Assembly: GCA_016213755.1 (NCBI GenBank)
Contig: JACQZT010000232.1
Span: 1 to 49,470 of the forward strand
Origin: Acidobacteriota bacterium
GTDB taxonomy: Bacteria; Acidobacteriota; Terriglobia; Bryobacterales; Bryobacteraceae
Length of the DNA: 49,470 bases
Direction: 5' to 3'
In this document: piece after piece, positions 19,563-26,862 of the stretch
How positions within the stretch are numbered: the first letter of the stretch is position 1
Layout: each line of letters begins with the position of its first letter
Position numbers and translations under genes: made by a program
The notes under the pieces: model-generated
Seen by the model: the letters and a program-made list of their open reading frames with translations, nothing else
What the model was told of the DNA's origin: nothing
The model's database searches: none

Positions 19563-19586
19563 GTTGGGGGTGCATAAGCCCCAACC
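19562..19586 (+). terminator. Hairpin after yqhD, possible weak terminator
   Basis: GGTTGGGG at 19562-19569 pairs with CCCCAACC at 19579-19586 around a 9-nt loop, starting in the last base of the yqhD stop codon. No T-run follows, so termination activity is uncertain. Part of it (GCCCCAAC) recurs at 19814 and may instead belong to the duplicated upstream region of the small RNA genes. Confidence 0.4.
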
Positions 19587-19651
19587 GGGCGGAATCCCCC
19601 ACCCGGCGGAGAGGCCTGGCGTCGTAAGCGGCTGACAAACCAAGACCCCAG

Positions 19652-19668
19652 TTTGGCGACCGAAATGC
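19652..19668 (+). promoter_or_regulatory. Sigma-54-type promoter of small RNA copy A
   Basis: TTTGGC followed by GAAATGC gives the sigma-54 GG-N10-GC signature (GG 19655-19656, GC 19667-19668). The predicted start is about 12 nt downstream, near 19680, immediately before the first hairpin. A conserved GTAAGCG and TGACAAA stretch lies just upstream at 19624-19639. No -10 hexamer sits at the correct distance from the TGACA, arguing against sigma-70. Confidence 0.7.
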
Positions 19669-19680
19669 TCTGAAACTATC

Positions 19681-19786
19681 AACATAAGTCATCATTGACT
19701 TATATGCATCCCTCGCGACGCATCCCAGTGCGTCGCTTGCCCCTCTGAGCGAAAGCCCCGCGGCAAGCCGCGGGGCTTCTCTCTTT
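19681..19786 (+). ncRNA. Structured small RNA, copy A
   Basis: A predicted transcript of about 106 nt with three hairpins. Hairpin 1 pairs ATAAGTCA (19684-19691) with TGACTTAT around TCAT. Hairpin 2 pairs GCGACGCA (19715-19722) with TGCGTCGC around the loop TCCCAG. Hairpin 3 is the terminator. Unpaired conserved segments are GCATCCC before hairpin 2 and CCCCTCTGAGCGAAAG between hairpins 2 and 3. Copy B downstream keeps all three hairpins and the unpaired segments while changing stem bases in compensatory fashion, which is direct evidence for RNA structure. The function is unknown. I cannot exclude that it belongs to a known family such as the acidobacterial Acido-1 RNA. Confidence 0.75.
19755..19786 (+). 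terminator. Intrinsic terminator of small RNA copy A
   Basis: A perfect 10-bp GC-rich stem (GCCCCGCGGC with its complement, loop AA) at 19755-19776 is followed by the T-rich run TTCTCTCTTT. This is a textbook intrinsic terminator. Confidence 0.9.
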
Positions 19787-19901
19787 CAAGCCGCGCGATG
19801 GAGTGGGCAAAATGCCCCAACTCGAGGAACGATTCCACCCAATCTTGCCCCACCCTTGGCGGCGCCTCGCCCGTAAGCGCTTGACAAATCTAGACCGGCA
19901 G

Positions 19902-19918
19902 TTTGGCATCTGAAATGC
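19902..19918 (+). promoter_or_regulatory. Sigma-54-type promoter of small RNA copy B
   Basis: TTTGGCATCTGAAATGC carries GG at 19905-19906 and GC at 19917-19918, again exactly ten bases apart, and TTGGCA is close to the -24 consensus. The predicted start is near 19930, at the same AACA position as in copy A. The upstream GTAAGCG and TTGACAAA block is at the same distance (31 bases from its first base to the GG) as in copy A. Confidence 0.75.
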
Positions 19919-19930
19919 AGATTAATTGGC

Positions 19931-20037
19931 AACAATAAGTCTTAATTGACTTACGCATCCCCAGCGATGTGTCCCAGCACGTCGCTAGCCCCTCTGAGCG
20001 AAAGCCTCGAGGCTCCCAGCCCCGAGGCTTTTCCTTT
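19931..20037 (+). ncRNA. Structured small RNA, copy B
   Basis: A paralogue of copy A with the same order of elements. Hairpin 1 pairs TAAGTC (19936-19941) with GACTTA. Hairpin 2 pairs AGCGATGTG (19963-19971) with CACGTCGCT around the identical loop TCCCAG. Hairpin 3 is the terminator. Compared with copy A, hairpin 2 shows two full compensatory pair changes (C-G to T-A and A-T to G-C), one C-G to T-G wobble and one newly formed A-T pair, with no lost pair. The linker CCCCTCTGAGCGAAAG is identical. The helicase gene begins about 50 nt after the terminator, so the two are probably separate transcripts. Confidence 0.77.
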
Positions 20038-20038
20038 T
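20004..20038 (+). terminator. Intrinsic terminator of small RNA copy B
   Basis: GCCTCGAGGC (20004-20013) pairs with GCCCCGAGGC (20019-20028) with one A/C mismatch around TCCCA, followed by TTTTCCTTTT. Relative to copy A the stem includes a compensatory C-G to T-A change. Confidence 0.9.
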
Positions 20039-20086
20039 AGGGACGGCTCCGAGCGGTCCTGGTAAGCTGGAATTGTCTCCTCGGCG

Positions 20087-22006
20087 ATGACCAAGGCGCC
20101 TACCATCCGGCAGTTTTTCGCGCGCAGCGGCGTGCTCTCGCGCTGGCACCCGAACTACGAGTTCCGTTCCGGACAGACCGAGATGGCCGAGGCGGTGGCC
20201 GGGGCGCTGGAAGAGAAGAAGCACCTGCTGGTGGAGGCGGGCACCGGCACGGGAAAGACGCTGGCCTACCTGGTGCCGGCCATCCTCTCGGGGCGCCGCG
20301 TCGTGATCTCCACCGGAACCAAGAACCTGCAGGAACAGCTCTTCTTCAAAGATGTGCCGTTCCTGGCCCGGCACTTCGACCATCCCCTGCGCGTGTGCTA
20401 CATGAAGGGGCGGGCCAACTACCTGTGCCGTCAGAAACTGTACGATGCCGAGAAGGAGCCGGTTCTGGCGGGTATCGAGGAGGTCGCCGACTACCAGGTG
20501 GTGCGCCAGTGGGAGCAAACCACCGAGACCGGGGACCGCGCGGAAATCGCCGCTCTTCCGGAGGGCAGCACCGCCTGGGCCAAGCTCGACGCGCGGCGCG
20601 ATCTGTGCACCGGCCAGAAGTGCCCGCAATTCCACCGCTGTTTCCTCACCCTGATGCATCAGCGGGCGGCGGACAGCGACATCATCATCGTCAACCACCA
20701 CCTGTTCTTCGCCGACCTGTCGGTGAAGGGCGAAGAGCACGGCGGCATCCTCCCCGACTACACCGCGGTCATCTTCGACGAGGCGCACGAAATCGAGGAC
20801 GTCGCCGGCCAGTACTTCGGCCTGTCGATCTCCAATTACCAGATCCAGGAACTGCGGCGCGACGTGGCGGCCCTGGCGCGGCGCAAGGCGTTCGGCTCGC
20901 AGGAACTCGACCGGGTCCTGCAAACCCTCGAGGAGCGCGCCGAGCGTTTCTTCGCCGCCTTCCCCGGCCAGGACGGCCGCGCGGGGTTCCGCGGGCAGGC
21001 GGAATTCCTGGAGCGGCACGAAGAAACCTACCGCCTTCTGCGCGGCGCGCTGGAACTCGTGGGCACTCACCTGCAACTGGTCCAGGAATCGCCCGACGAG
21101 GCCATCCCGCTGTTCCGCCGCGCGCGCGAGCTTCACGACGCTCTCGGCCTGTGGATGGAGAACGCCGACCGCTCCTCGGTCTACTGGGTGGAGCGGCGGG
21201 GGCGGGGCTGTTTTCTGCAAGCCACGCCGATCGACGTGGCGCCCATCCTGTCGGAAAAACTCTTCGACCGCGTGGACACGGTGGTGCTGACCTCGGCCAC
21301 GCTGGCGGTGGCCGGGACGTTCGAGTACGCCCGCACCCGGCTGGGCGTGCGGCATGCCCGCACCCTGCTGGTGCCGGGCCATTTCGACTACCCCAGCCAG
21401 TCGCTGCTGTACGTGCCGCGGCACATGCCCGACCCGCGCAACGGCGCCTTCACCGAGGCCGCCGCGAGCGAGATCCGGCGGCTGCTGGAACTGAGCCGCG
21501 GCCGCGCCTTCGTGCTCTTCACCAGCTATCAGCAGATGCGCCAGGTCCACGACCGCGTCTCGTTCGAGATCGAATACCCGACGCTGCTGCAGGGCACGGC
21601 GCCGCGCAGCGCGCTGCTCGAGGAGTTCCGCTCGACGCCCAACTCCGTGCTGTTTGCCACCTCGTCGTTCTGGCAGGGAGTGGACGTTCCGGGCGAGCAG
21701 TTGAGCTGCGTTATCATAGATAAGTTGCCGTTTGCGGTGCCCAGCGACCCGGTGGTGGAGGCCCGCATCCGTTCGATCCGCGACGAGGGGGGCAATCCGT
21801 TTTACGATTACCAGATTCCGCAGGCGGCGCTCGCCTTGAAGCAGGGCTTCGGCCGCCTGATCCGCAGCCGCACCGACCGCGGCCTGCTGGTCCTGCTCGA
21901 CAACCGGATCACCCGGCAGCGTTACGGCCAGGTGTTCTTCGACAGCCTGCCGGATTACGCCTTTACGACCGAGATCGGGGACGTGGAGAAGTTCTTCAAT
22001 GTTTGA
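20087..22006 (+). CDS. DinG/XPD-family ATP-dependent DNA helicase
   Basis: A 639-residue superfamily 2 helicase. EAGTGTGKTLAYLVPA is Walker A and FDEAHEIED is the DEAH box. Between them four cysteines (NYLCRQK, LCTGQKC, FHRC) have the arrangement of the iron-sulfur cluster domain of XPD/DinG helicases. VLFATSSFWQGVDVPGE and QGFGRLIRSRTDRG are motifs V and VI. It probably unwinds 5'-tailed or R-loop DNA during replication or repair. It lacks the N-terminal exonuclease domain found in some Gram-positive DinG proteins. Its last 8 bases overlap queD, implying co-transcription and translational coupling. Confidence 0.9.
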   Translation: MTKAPTIRQFFARSGVLSRWHPNYEFRSGQTEMAEAVAGALEEKKHLLVEAGTGTGKTLAYLVPAILSGRRVVISTGTKNLQEQLFFKDVPFLARHFDHPLRVCYMKGRANYLCRQKLYDAEKEPVLAGIEEVADYQVVRQWEQTTETGDRAEIAALPEGSTAWAKLDARRDLCTGQKCPQFHRCFLTLMHQRAADSDIIIVNHHLFFADLSVKGEEHGGILPDYTAVIFDEAHEIEDVAGQYFGLSISNYQIQELRRDVAALARRKAFGSQELDRVLQTLEERAERFFAAFPGQDGRAGFRGQAEFLERHEETYRLLRGALELVGTHLQLVQESPDEAIPLFRRARELHDALGLWMENADRSSVYWVERRGRGCFLQATPIDVAPILSEKLFDRVDTVVLTSATLAVAGTFEYARTRLGVRHARTLLVPGHFDYPSQSLLYVPRHMPDPRNGAFTEAAASEIRRLLELSRGRAFVLFTSYQQMRQVHDRVSFEIEYPTLLQGTAPRSALLEEFRSTPNSVLFATSSFWQGVDVPGEQLSCVIIDKLPFAVPSDPVVEARIRSIRDEGGNPFYDYQIPQAALALKQGFGRLIRSRTDRGLLVLLDNRITRQRYGQVFFDSLPDYAFTTEIGDVEKFFNV

Positions 22007-22367
22007 AGTAACCGTGGAAGAGACGTTCGCCGCCGCGCACCAGTTGCGCGAATACCAGGGCAAGTGCGAAAAACTGCACGGCCACAACTATCGCGTGCGG
22101 ATGACGGTATGCGCCGGCGAGCTCGACCGCGTGGGGCTGGTGGTGGATTTCGTGGAATTGAAGCGCGAACTGCGGGGAGTGATGGAACGCCTGGATCACG
22201 CCTTTCTGAACGAGATCCCGCCGTTCGACGCGATAAACCCTTCGGCCGAGAACCTGGCAAAGTATATCTACGACCAGATGCCGCCCGCCCTGAAAAGCGG
22301 GCCGGCGCGCATCTCGGCCGTCAAGATCTGGGAAACCGGCACCAGCACCGCCACCTACCGGCCGTAG
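21999..22367 (+). CDS. queD: 6-carboxytetrahydropterin synthase QueD / PTPS family
   Basis: A 122-residue T-fold protein of normal length. [13 protein letters not shown] and [11 protein letters not shown] supply the zinc-binding histidines, C24 (GKCEKLHGH) is the catalytic Cys position of the family, and [26 protein letters not shown] continues the signature. [10 protein letters not shown] near the end holds the pterin-binding Glu. QueD makes 6-carboxytetrahydropterin for queuosine; QueC and QueE are not in this window, so a pterin role remains possible. It overlaps the helicase gene by 8 nt upstream and the convergent ferredoxin gene by 13 nt. Confidence 0.9.
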   Translation: MFEVTVEETFAAAHQLREYQGKCEKLHGHNYRVRMTVCAGELDRVGLVVDFVELKRELRGVMERLDHAFLNEIPPFDAINPSAENLAKYIYDQMPPALKSGPARISAVKIWETGTSTATYRP

Positions 22368-22615
22368 TGGTCGGCGTTCTTCTGCGCGAACTGGGCCCAC
22401 TTCTCGGGCAGATCGTCCAGGGTGAAAATCGCCGACACCGGGCAGACCGGCACGCAGGCGCCGCAGTCGATGCATTCCTGCGGGTCGATGTACAGCATCT
22501 CGGCCTCGGCGAAGCCGGTTTCGTCCTTCCTCGGGTGGATGCAATCCACCGGGCACGCATCCACACAAGCGGTGTCCTTGGTCCCAATGCAGGGTTCCGC
22601 AATCACATACGCCAT
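22355..22615 (-). CDS. 7Fe ferredoxin ([3Fe-4S][4Fe-4S] type)
   Basis: An 86-residue ferredoxin. [19 protein letters not shown] carries the C-x7-C-x3-C-P arrangement seen in Thermus and mycobacterial seven-iron ferredoxins, and [17 protein letters not shown] is a standard 4Fe-4S motif. The C-terminal tail [16 protein letters not shown] is also typical of that group. It is a soluble one-electron carrier; its partner is not shown by context. GGAGG lies 7 nt before the ATG. The stop lies inside the convergent queD gene. Confidence 0.93.
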   Translation of the reverse strand: MAYVIAEPCIGTKDTACVDACPVDCIHPRKDETGFAEAEMLYIDPQECIDCGACVPVCPVSAIFTLDDLPEKWAQFAQKNADHYGR

Positions 22616-22702
22616 CGGTTATCCTCCGTCGCTCCCTCTAGAATATTCCTAGCATAGCGCAGTGCGCGAATGTGGTACGCTGGCACTTCCAAGGAGTCTG
22701 AA

Positions 22703-23347
22703 ATGCTTCGAGCGATTCTGATTGCTGTGATTTCCGCCGCCCTGGCCTGGGGCAATCCTCCGGCCGGCTTCAAGAAGATTTTCAACGGCAAGAACCTGAA
22801 AGGCTGGCACGTCAGCCAGGTGAACCACCACGGCAACACCCCGTGGCGGGTCGAGAAGGGAGTCCTGCTCGGCACGCAGAGCAAGCCCGGCAACGGCGGG
22901 ATCCTGCTGACCGACAAGAAGTACAAGAACTTCGAGGTGTACCTGGAGTTGAACCCCGACTTTGGCTGCGACAGCGGGCTGTTCCTGCGCTCCAGCGAGA
23001 AGGGCGAAGCTTACCAGGTGACGCTGGACTACCTGCAAGGCGGCAACATGGGCGGCATCTACGGCGAGCGGTTGAAGGACGTCAAGGGCGCGCCCGCCAA
23101 AACCTGGCAGGAGCATTGGAAGAAGGGCGAGTGGAACACCCTTCGCGCCCGGATCGAGGGCGACGTCCCGCACATCCAGGTGTGGATGAACGGGGTCCAA
23201 ATCACCGATTGGACCGACACCGCCAACCACGCCGCCGAGGGCGCCACCGAGGGCATGATCTCCGTCCAGGTGCACGGCGGCAAGCGCTGGAACGAAAGCG
23301 GCGGCTATCACCGCTTCCGCAACATCGCCATCAAGGAATTGCGGTAG
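22703..23347 (+). CDS. Secreted DUF1080 protein (3-keto-disaccharide hydrolase family)
   Basis: A 214-residue protein with a signal peptide (LRAILIAVISAALAWG). The remainder is a concanavalin-like sandwich: FKKIFNGKNLKGWHV, WRVEKGVLLGTQSKPG, KNFEVYLELNPDFGCDSGLFLRS and GGYHRFRNIAIKEL match DUF1080. The family is very common in Acidobacteria, Planctomycetes and Bacteroidetes; some members are reported to cleave 3-keto-glucosides, so a role in degrading plant or microbial sugars outside the cell is plausible. AAGGAG at 22691-22696 supports ATG 22703 over an upstream frame extension. It is convergent with the acyl-CoA synthetase gene, 3 nt apart. Confidence 0.88.
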   Translation: MLRAILIAVISAALAWGNPPAGFKKIFNGKNLKGWHVSQVNHHGNTPWRVEKGVLLGTQSKPGNGGILLTDKKYKNFEVYLELNPDFGCDSGLFLRSSEKGEAYQVTLDYLQGGNMGGIYGERLKDVKGAPAKTWQEHWKKGEWNTLRARIEGDVPHIQVWMNGVQITDWTDTANHAAEGATEGMISVQVHGGKRWNESGGYHRFRNIAIKELR

Positions 23348-23350
23348 GCG

Positions 23351-25120
23351 TCACCCGGCGAACTCCGCCTTGGCACCGTACAGCTCGTCGATCAGCGGCC
23401 GGAAGTTTTCCAGCGCGCGGCCGCGGCGGAGCTTCATGGTGGGCGTGAGTTCGCCGTTCTCGATCGAGAATTCGCGGTCCAGGATCCGGAACTTGCGGAT
23501 CTGCTCGAAGGGCGCCAACTGCCGGTTGATGCGCGCCACCAGCTTGCGCACTTCCTCCGCTACGCGAACGCGGTCGGCGCCGAGCAGGACGGCCGCCACC
23601 GAGGGGTTCAAAGTGAACAGCGCCGCAATGTAAGGCATGCGGTCGCCGATCAGCAGCACCTGGCTGATGAGCGGCTCCATCTTGAACAGGTTCTCGATTT
23701 GCGCCGGAAAGATCTTCTTGCCGTTGGAGGAGACGATCAGTTCTTTCTTGCGCCCGGTGATGTAGATATAGCCCTCGGCGTCGATCTCGGCCAGGTCGCC
23801 GGTGTGCAGCCAGCCGCCGCGCAGCACCGTGGCGGTGGTTTCAGGGTCTTTGAAGTAGCCGGAGAACAGGCTGGGGCTTTGCACCAGCAATTCGCCGTCC
23901 TCGGCGATGCGGACTTCCACGCCCGGCAGCACTGTGCCAATGGAGCCGGGCCGGGGCCGGTCCACGGGATTCACCGACACGATGCCGCCCTCGGTGAGCC
24001 CGTAGCCTTCGATGAGCGGCATGCCGACGGCGGCATAGAACAGCGCCAAGTCCTTGCTCAGCGGCGCCGCGCCAGAGGCGGCAACACGCAGCCGGCCGCC
24101 CAGCCGCTCCCGGACTTTGCGAAACACCAGCGCGTCGGCCAGCTTGAGCGGCGCGCGCATCCAGGCCGGCAGCGGCCGCCCTTCCTGGCGGCACTTGGCC
24201 GCTTCCAGCCCCAGGCCGACCGCGCCATAGAACAGCTTCCGGGACACCGCCGAGCGCTTCCGCAACTCGGTATAGATGGCCGAATAGATGCGTTCCCAGA
24301 CCCGCGGCGGCGCCAGGAACATGGTCGGACGCACGGTCTTCAGCTCCTGCGGCAGCTTGCTCAGACTCTCGGAAAACCAGACCGGAAGCCCCAGCGGAAT
24401 AGGCACCAGTTCCAGCACCACCCGCTGCGCGATGTGCGCCGAGGGCAGAAATACCAGCGCCGAATCCCGCGGGCCGACTGGCAGGACCTGAGGGCCCATC
24501 TGCATGTTGCTGACCAGGGCAAAGTGCGTGACCAGGCCCATTTTAGGTTCGCCCGTGGCGCCCGAAGTCAGGTACAGGATGGCCGGATCGGATTCGGCGA
24601 CCTCGGCGCGAATGCGCTCGAAGAAAGCCGGTTCCTCGCGCAGTGCCTCGCGCCCCAAGGCCCGCAATCCGTCCAGGGTGATAGCGCCCTCGGCCTCCCC
24701 GCTGAGCAGCACCCACTGCGCGGCCAGCTCGCCGGCGCCGGCGTCGCACAAAGCCCGCATGGTCTTGGGATCTTCGGCAAAGACGATCCGGGCGCCGCAG
24801 GTGCGCAGCGTCTGAACCAAGTCGCGGAACGGGATGCTGGTGTACAGCGCCGCCGCGATGCAGCCGGCGGTCATGGTGCCGAGATCGGCCAGGTAGAACT
24901 CGGCGCGGGTCTCCGAATCCAGCGCCACGATGTCGCCCCGGACGGCGCCCAGGCGCCGCAATCCGCAGGCGATTTCGCGAACCGCGTCGCGATAATCCGT
25001 CCAACTATAAGTGCAGTATGAGGTTTTCCCGTGGCTGGCGTGCGGCTGGTGGAGCGCGGGCGCTCCGCCGAACTTCGCGGCCGCCTGTTCCAGCACCGTG
25101 TAGACGGTCCGAAGGCCCAT
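23351..25120 (-). CDS. AMP-forming long-chain acyl-CoA synthetase
   Basis: A 589-residue ANL-superfamily enzyme. The P-loop-like motif is YLTSGATGEPKMG, slightly divergent from the usual TSGTTGxPKG. YGLTEGG, GWLHTGDLAEID and YITGRKKELIVSSNGKKIFP are the A5, A7 and A8 regions of long-chain FadD/FAA-type synthetases, and the terminal TPTMKLRRGRALENF contains the catalytic Lys. It activates a fatty acid with ATP and CoA. The start is read as ATG 25120; CATAAT lies only 4 nt upstream, so the mRNA may be leaderless. It diverges from the radical SAM gene. Confidence 0.92.
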   Translation of the reverse strand: MGLRTVYTVLEQAAAKFGGAPALHQPHASHGKTSYCTYSWTDYRDAVREIACGLRRLGAVRGDIVALDSETRAEFYLADLGTMTAGCIAAALYTSIPFRDLVQTLRTCGARIVFAEDPKTMRALCDAGAGELAAQWVLLSGEAEGAITLDGLRALGREALREEPAFFERIRAEVAESDPAILYLTSGATGEPKMGLVTHFALVSNMQMGPQVLPVGPRDSALVFLPSAHIAQRVVLELVPIPLGLPVWFSESLSKLPQELKTVRPTMFLAPPRVWERIYSAIYTELRKRSAVSRKLFYGAVGLGLEAAKCRQEGRPLPAWMRAPLKLADALVFRKVRERLGGRLRVAASGAAPLSKDLALFYAAVGMPLIEGYGLTEGGIVSVNPVDRPRPGSIGTVLPGVEVRIAEDGELLVQSPSLFSGYFKDPETTATVLRGGWLHTGDLAEIDAEGYIYITGRKKELIVSSNGKKIFPAQIENLFKMEPLISQVLLIGDRMPYIAALFTLNPSVAAVLLGADRVRVAEEVRKLVARINRQLAPFEQIRKFRILDREFSIENGELTPTMKLRRGRALENFRPLIDELYGAKAEFAG

Positions 25121-25162
25121 CGCGATTATGCTAACATGCCGGCCTTCGCCTTCGCGCGCTCC

Positions 25163-25171
25163 TGGTATAGT
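25163..25171 (+). promoter_or_regulatory. Extended -10 promoter upstream of radical SAM gene
   Basis: TGGTATAGT reads as an extended -10 (TGN plus TATAGT, five of six consensus bases), 41 nt before the ATG at 25213. No convincing -35 box lies at 17 nt, as is usual for extended -10 promoters. Confidence 0.5.
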
Positions 25172-25179
25172 GGAGGCTG

Positions 25180-25193
25180 GGGAGCATGCTCCC
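25180..25193. promoter_or_regulatory. 14-bp perfect palindrome in the radical SAM leader
   Basis: GGGAGCATGCTCCC lies directly downstream of the predicted -10 and upstream of the start codon, a position suitable for a repressor operator. As RNA it could form only a small stem. Confidence 0.45.
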
Positions 25194-25212
25194 TCAGTGA
25201 AGAGTATTGGCG

Positions 25213-26853
25213 ATGATTCCGCACCCCAAGGGCGCCCGCGCCCGCATTCTCCTTAGTTCCGTTTTTGGCCCCTACGCGCAGGACGACGAATTTGGCGGCC
25301 GAGCCATCAATCCGATGGAGTTGTACCACAACCAAGTGACGCGGGCGCAGGGCGCGTTTTCGCTGCGCATGTTCCACCGCTCCTGGGGCATCATGATGAT
25401 CCAGGAGAACGTCTCGGCGCCGTCGACGGTGCTCGACTTTCCCACCCGCGAGGCGTTCGCCGGCGAACTGCGGCGGCACCATTACGACATCGTCGGGATC
25501 TCCTCGATCATCGTCAATGTCGGCAAGGTGAAAGAGATGTGCCGCATGGTGCGGGAAATCTCCCCGCGCTCGGAGATCGTGGTGGGCGGCCACGTCACGG
25601 CCATCCCGGGCATCGAGCGCATGATCGACGCCGATCGCATCGTGCGCGGCGACGGCATCGCGTGGATGCGCGGCTACCTCGGCGAGGACCCCGCGGCGCC
25701 CATCCGCCACCCACAGATTGTCTCCGGCTTCGATCTCCGCATCATGGGGATTAAGATCCCCAAAGGCGGCGGCGACACGGCCGCCACCATCATCCCCTCG
25801 GTGGGCTGCCCCATGGGCTGCGACTTCTGCACCACCTCGGCTTTCTTCGGCGGCAAAGGCAAGGTCCTGAACTTCTACGAGTCGGGCGAGGAGCTGTTCG
25901 GCCTGATGTGCGAGATGGAGCGCAACATCAACGCCAAATCGTTCTTCATCATGGACGAGAATTTCCTGCTCCAGCGCCGCCGCGCCCTCGAATTGCTCGA
26001 GCGCATGAAGAAGCACAACAAGAGCTGGGCGTTTTACGTTTTTTCCTCGGCCAACGCCATTCGCAAGTACACCATGCAGGAACTGGTGGAACTGGGCGTT
26101 TCCTGGGTGTGGATGGGGCTGGAATCGCCCAAGTCGGACTACTCCAAACTGGACGGCGCCGACACGCTCCAGCTCGCCGGGGAACTGCGCGAGCACGGCA
26201 TCAAGCTGCTGGGCTCGACCATCGTCGGCCTGGAGCACCACACGCCGGAAAACATCGTCGGCGAGATCGAGCACGCCATCGCGCACGGGACCGACTTCCA
26301 CCAGTTCATGCTCTACACCCCGGTGCCGGGTACGCCCCTCTACTATCGCCTGAAAGAGGAAGGCCGCCTGCTGGACGTCGACCTGGCCGACATCCACGGC
26401 CAGTATAAGTTCAATTTCGAACACAAGGCCATCTCCCGCGACGAATCGAAGAAGTTCCTGGACTGGGCCTTCTGGCGCGATTTCGAGCGCAACGGACCCA
26501 GCGTGTACCGCATCTGCCGCACCACGCTGCAAGGCTGGATGCGCTACAAGGCGTATCACGACGAGCGCGTGCGGCGGCGCTTCGAATGGGAAGTGCGCTC
26601 GCTCAAGAACGCCTACAGCGCCGTGCTGTGGGCCATGGAACGCCGGCTGAAGCGCACCAACGAAGCCGTCAGCGCGCAGGTCCACTCCCTGCGCCGCGAC
26701 ATCGAGCGCGAATTCGGGGGCATCTCCCGCATGTGGGCCGCCTTCGCCGGGCCCGTGCTGTTGTGGACCGCCCGGCGCGAGGAAAAGCGGCTGGCCCGGG
26801 GCGTCACCTACGAACCGCCCACCATCATCGAGCGGCGCAACTGGTTCGAGTAG
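25213..26853 (+). CDS. B12-binding-like radical SAM protein
   Basis: A 546-residue protein. The N-terminal 170 residues contain YDIVGISSIIVNVGKVKEMC and IVVGGHVTAIPGIE, a Rossmann-like cobalamin-binding fold without the DxHxxG motif. SVGCPMGCDFCTTSAFFG has the C-x3-C-x2-C cluster of radical SAM enzymes, followed by FFIMDENFLL, WVWMGLES and MLYTPVPGTPLYYRL, as in hopanoid- or lipid-modifying class B enzymes. The last 110 residues are rich in Arg/Glu and helical, and I do not recognise them. The substrate is unknown; a lipid or hopanoid role is inference. ATG 25213 was preferred over TTG 25207, six bases upstream. Confidence 0.8.
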   Translation: MIPHPKGARARILLSSVFGPYAQDDEFGGRAINPMELYHNQVTRAQGAFSLRMFHRSWGIMMIQENVSAPSTVLDFPTREAFAGELRRHHYDIVGISSIIVNVGKVKEMCRMVREISPRSEIVVGGHVTAIPGIERMIDADRIVRGDGIAWMRGYLGEDPAAPIRHPQIVSGFDLRIMGIKIPKGGGDTAATIIPSVGCPMGCDFCTTSAFFGGKGKVLNFYESGEELFGLMCEMERNINAKSFFIMDENFLLQRRRALELLERMKKHNKSWAFYVFSSANAIRKYTMQELVELGVSWVWMGLESPKSDYSKLDGADTLQLAGELREHGIKLLGSTIVGLEHHTPENIVGEIEHAIAHGTDFHQFMLYTPVPGTPLYYRLKEEGRLLDVDLADIHGQYKFNFEHKAISRDESKKFLDWAFWRDFERNGPSVYRICRTTLQGWMRYKAYHDERVRRRFEWEVRSLKNAYSAVLWAMERRLKRTNEAVSAQVHSLRRDIEREFGGISRMWAAFAGPVLLWTARREEKRLARGVTYEPPTIIERRNWFE

Positions 26854-26862
26854 AATAAAGGC

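Larger units (their letters stand above)
19573..20038 (+). repeat. Ancient tandem duplication carrying two small RNA units
   Basis: Two units of roughly 220-230 bp, about 19573-19790 and 19808-20038, share blocks in the same order: GCCCCAAC, a CCACCC run, GTAAGCG, TGACAAA, TTTGGC, GAAATGC, ATAAGTC, GCATCCC, a TCCCAG loop, CCCCTCTGAGCGAAAG and a terminator. The blocks after GTAAGCG keep nearly constant spacing, while the sequence between them has diverged. This 524-bp intergenic region shows no credible protein gene on either strand. Confidence 0.8.

Noticed and set aside
19804-19856. Imperfect inverted repeat GTGGGCAAAAT / ATCTTGCCCCAC between the small RNA copies as a third RNA
   Set aside because: It lacks the conserved linker, the TCCCAG loop and a T-run; it is better viewed as part of the upstream control region of copy B.
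19881-19909. Sigma-70 reading of TTGACA upstream of small RNA copy B
   Set aside because: The hexamer 17 nt downstream is TGGCAT, a poor -10, and copy A has CTGACA with an even poorer match; the GG-N10-GC pattern is conserved in both and fits sigma-54 better.
19985-22087. Minus-strand open frame of 700 codons opposite the helicase
   Set aside because: It crosses small RNA copy B and queD and has no domains; the helicase on the plus strand has all expected motifs.
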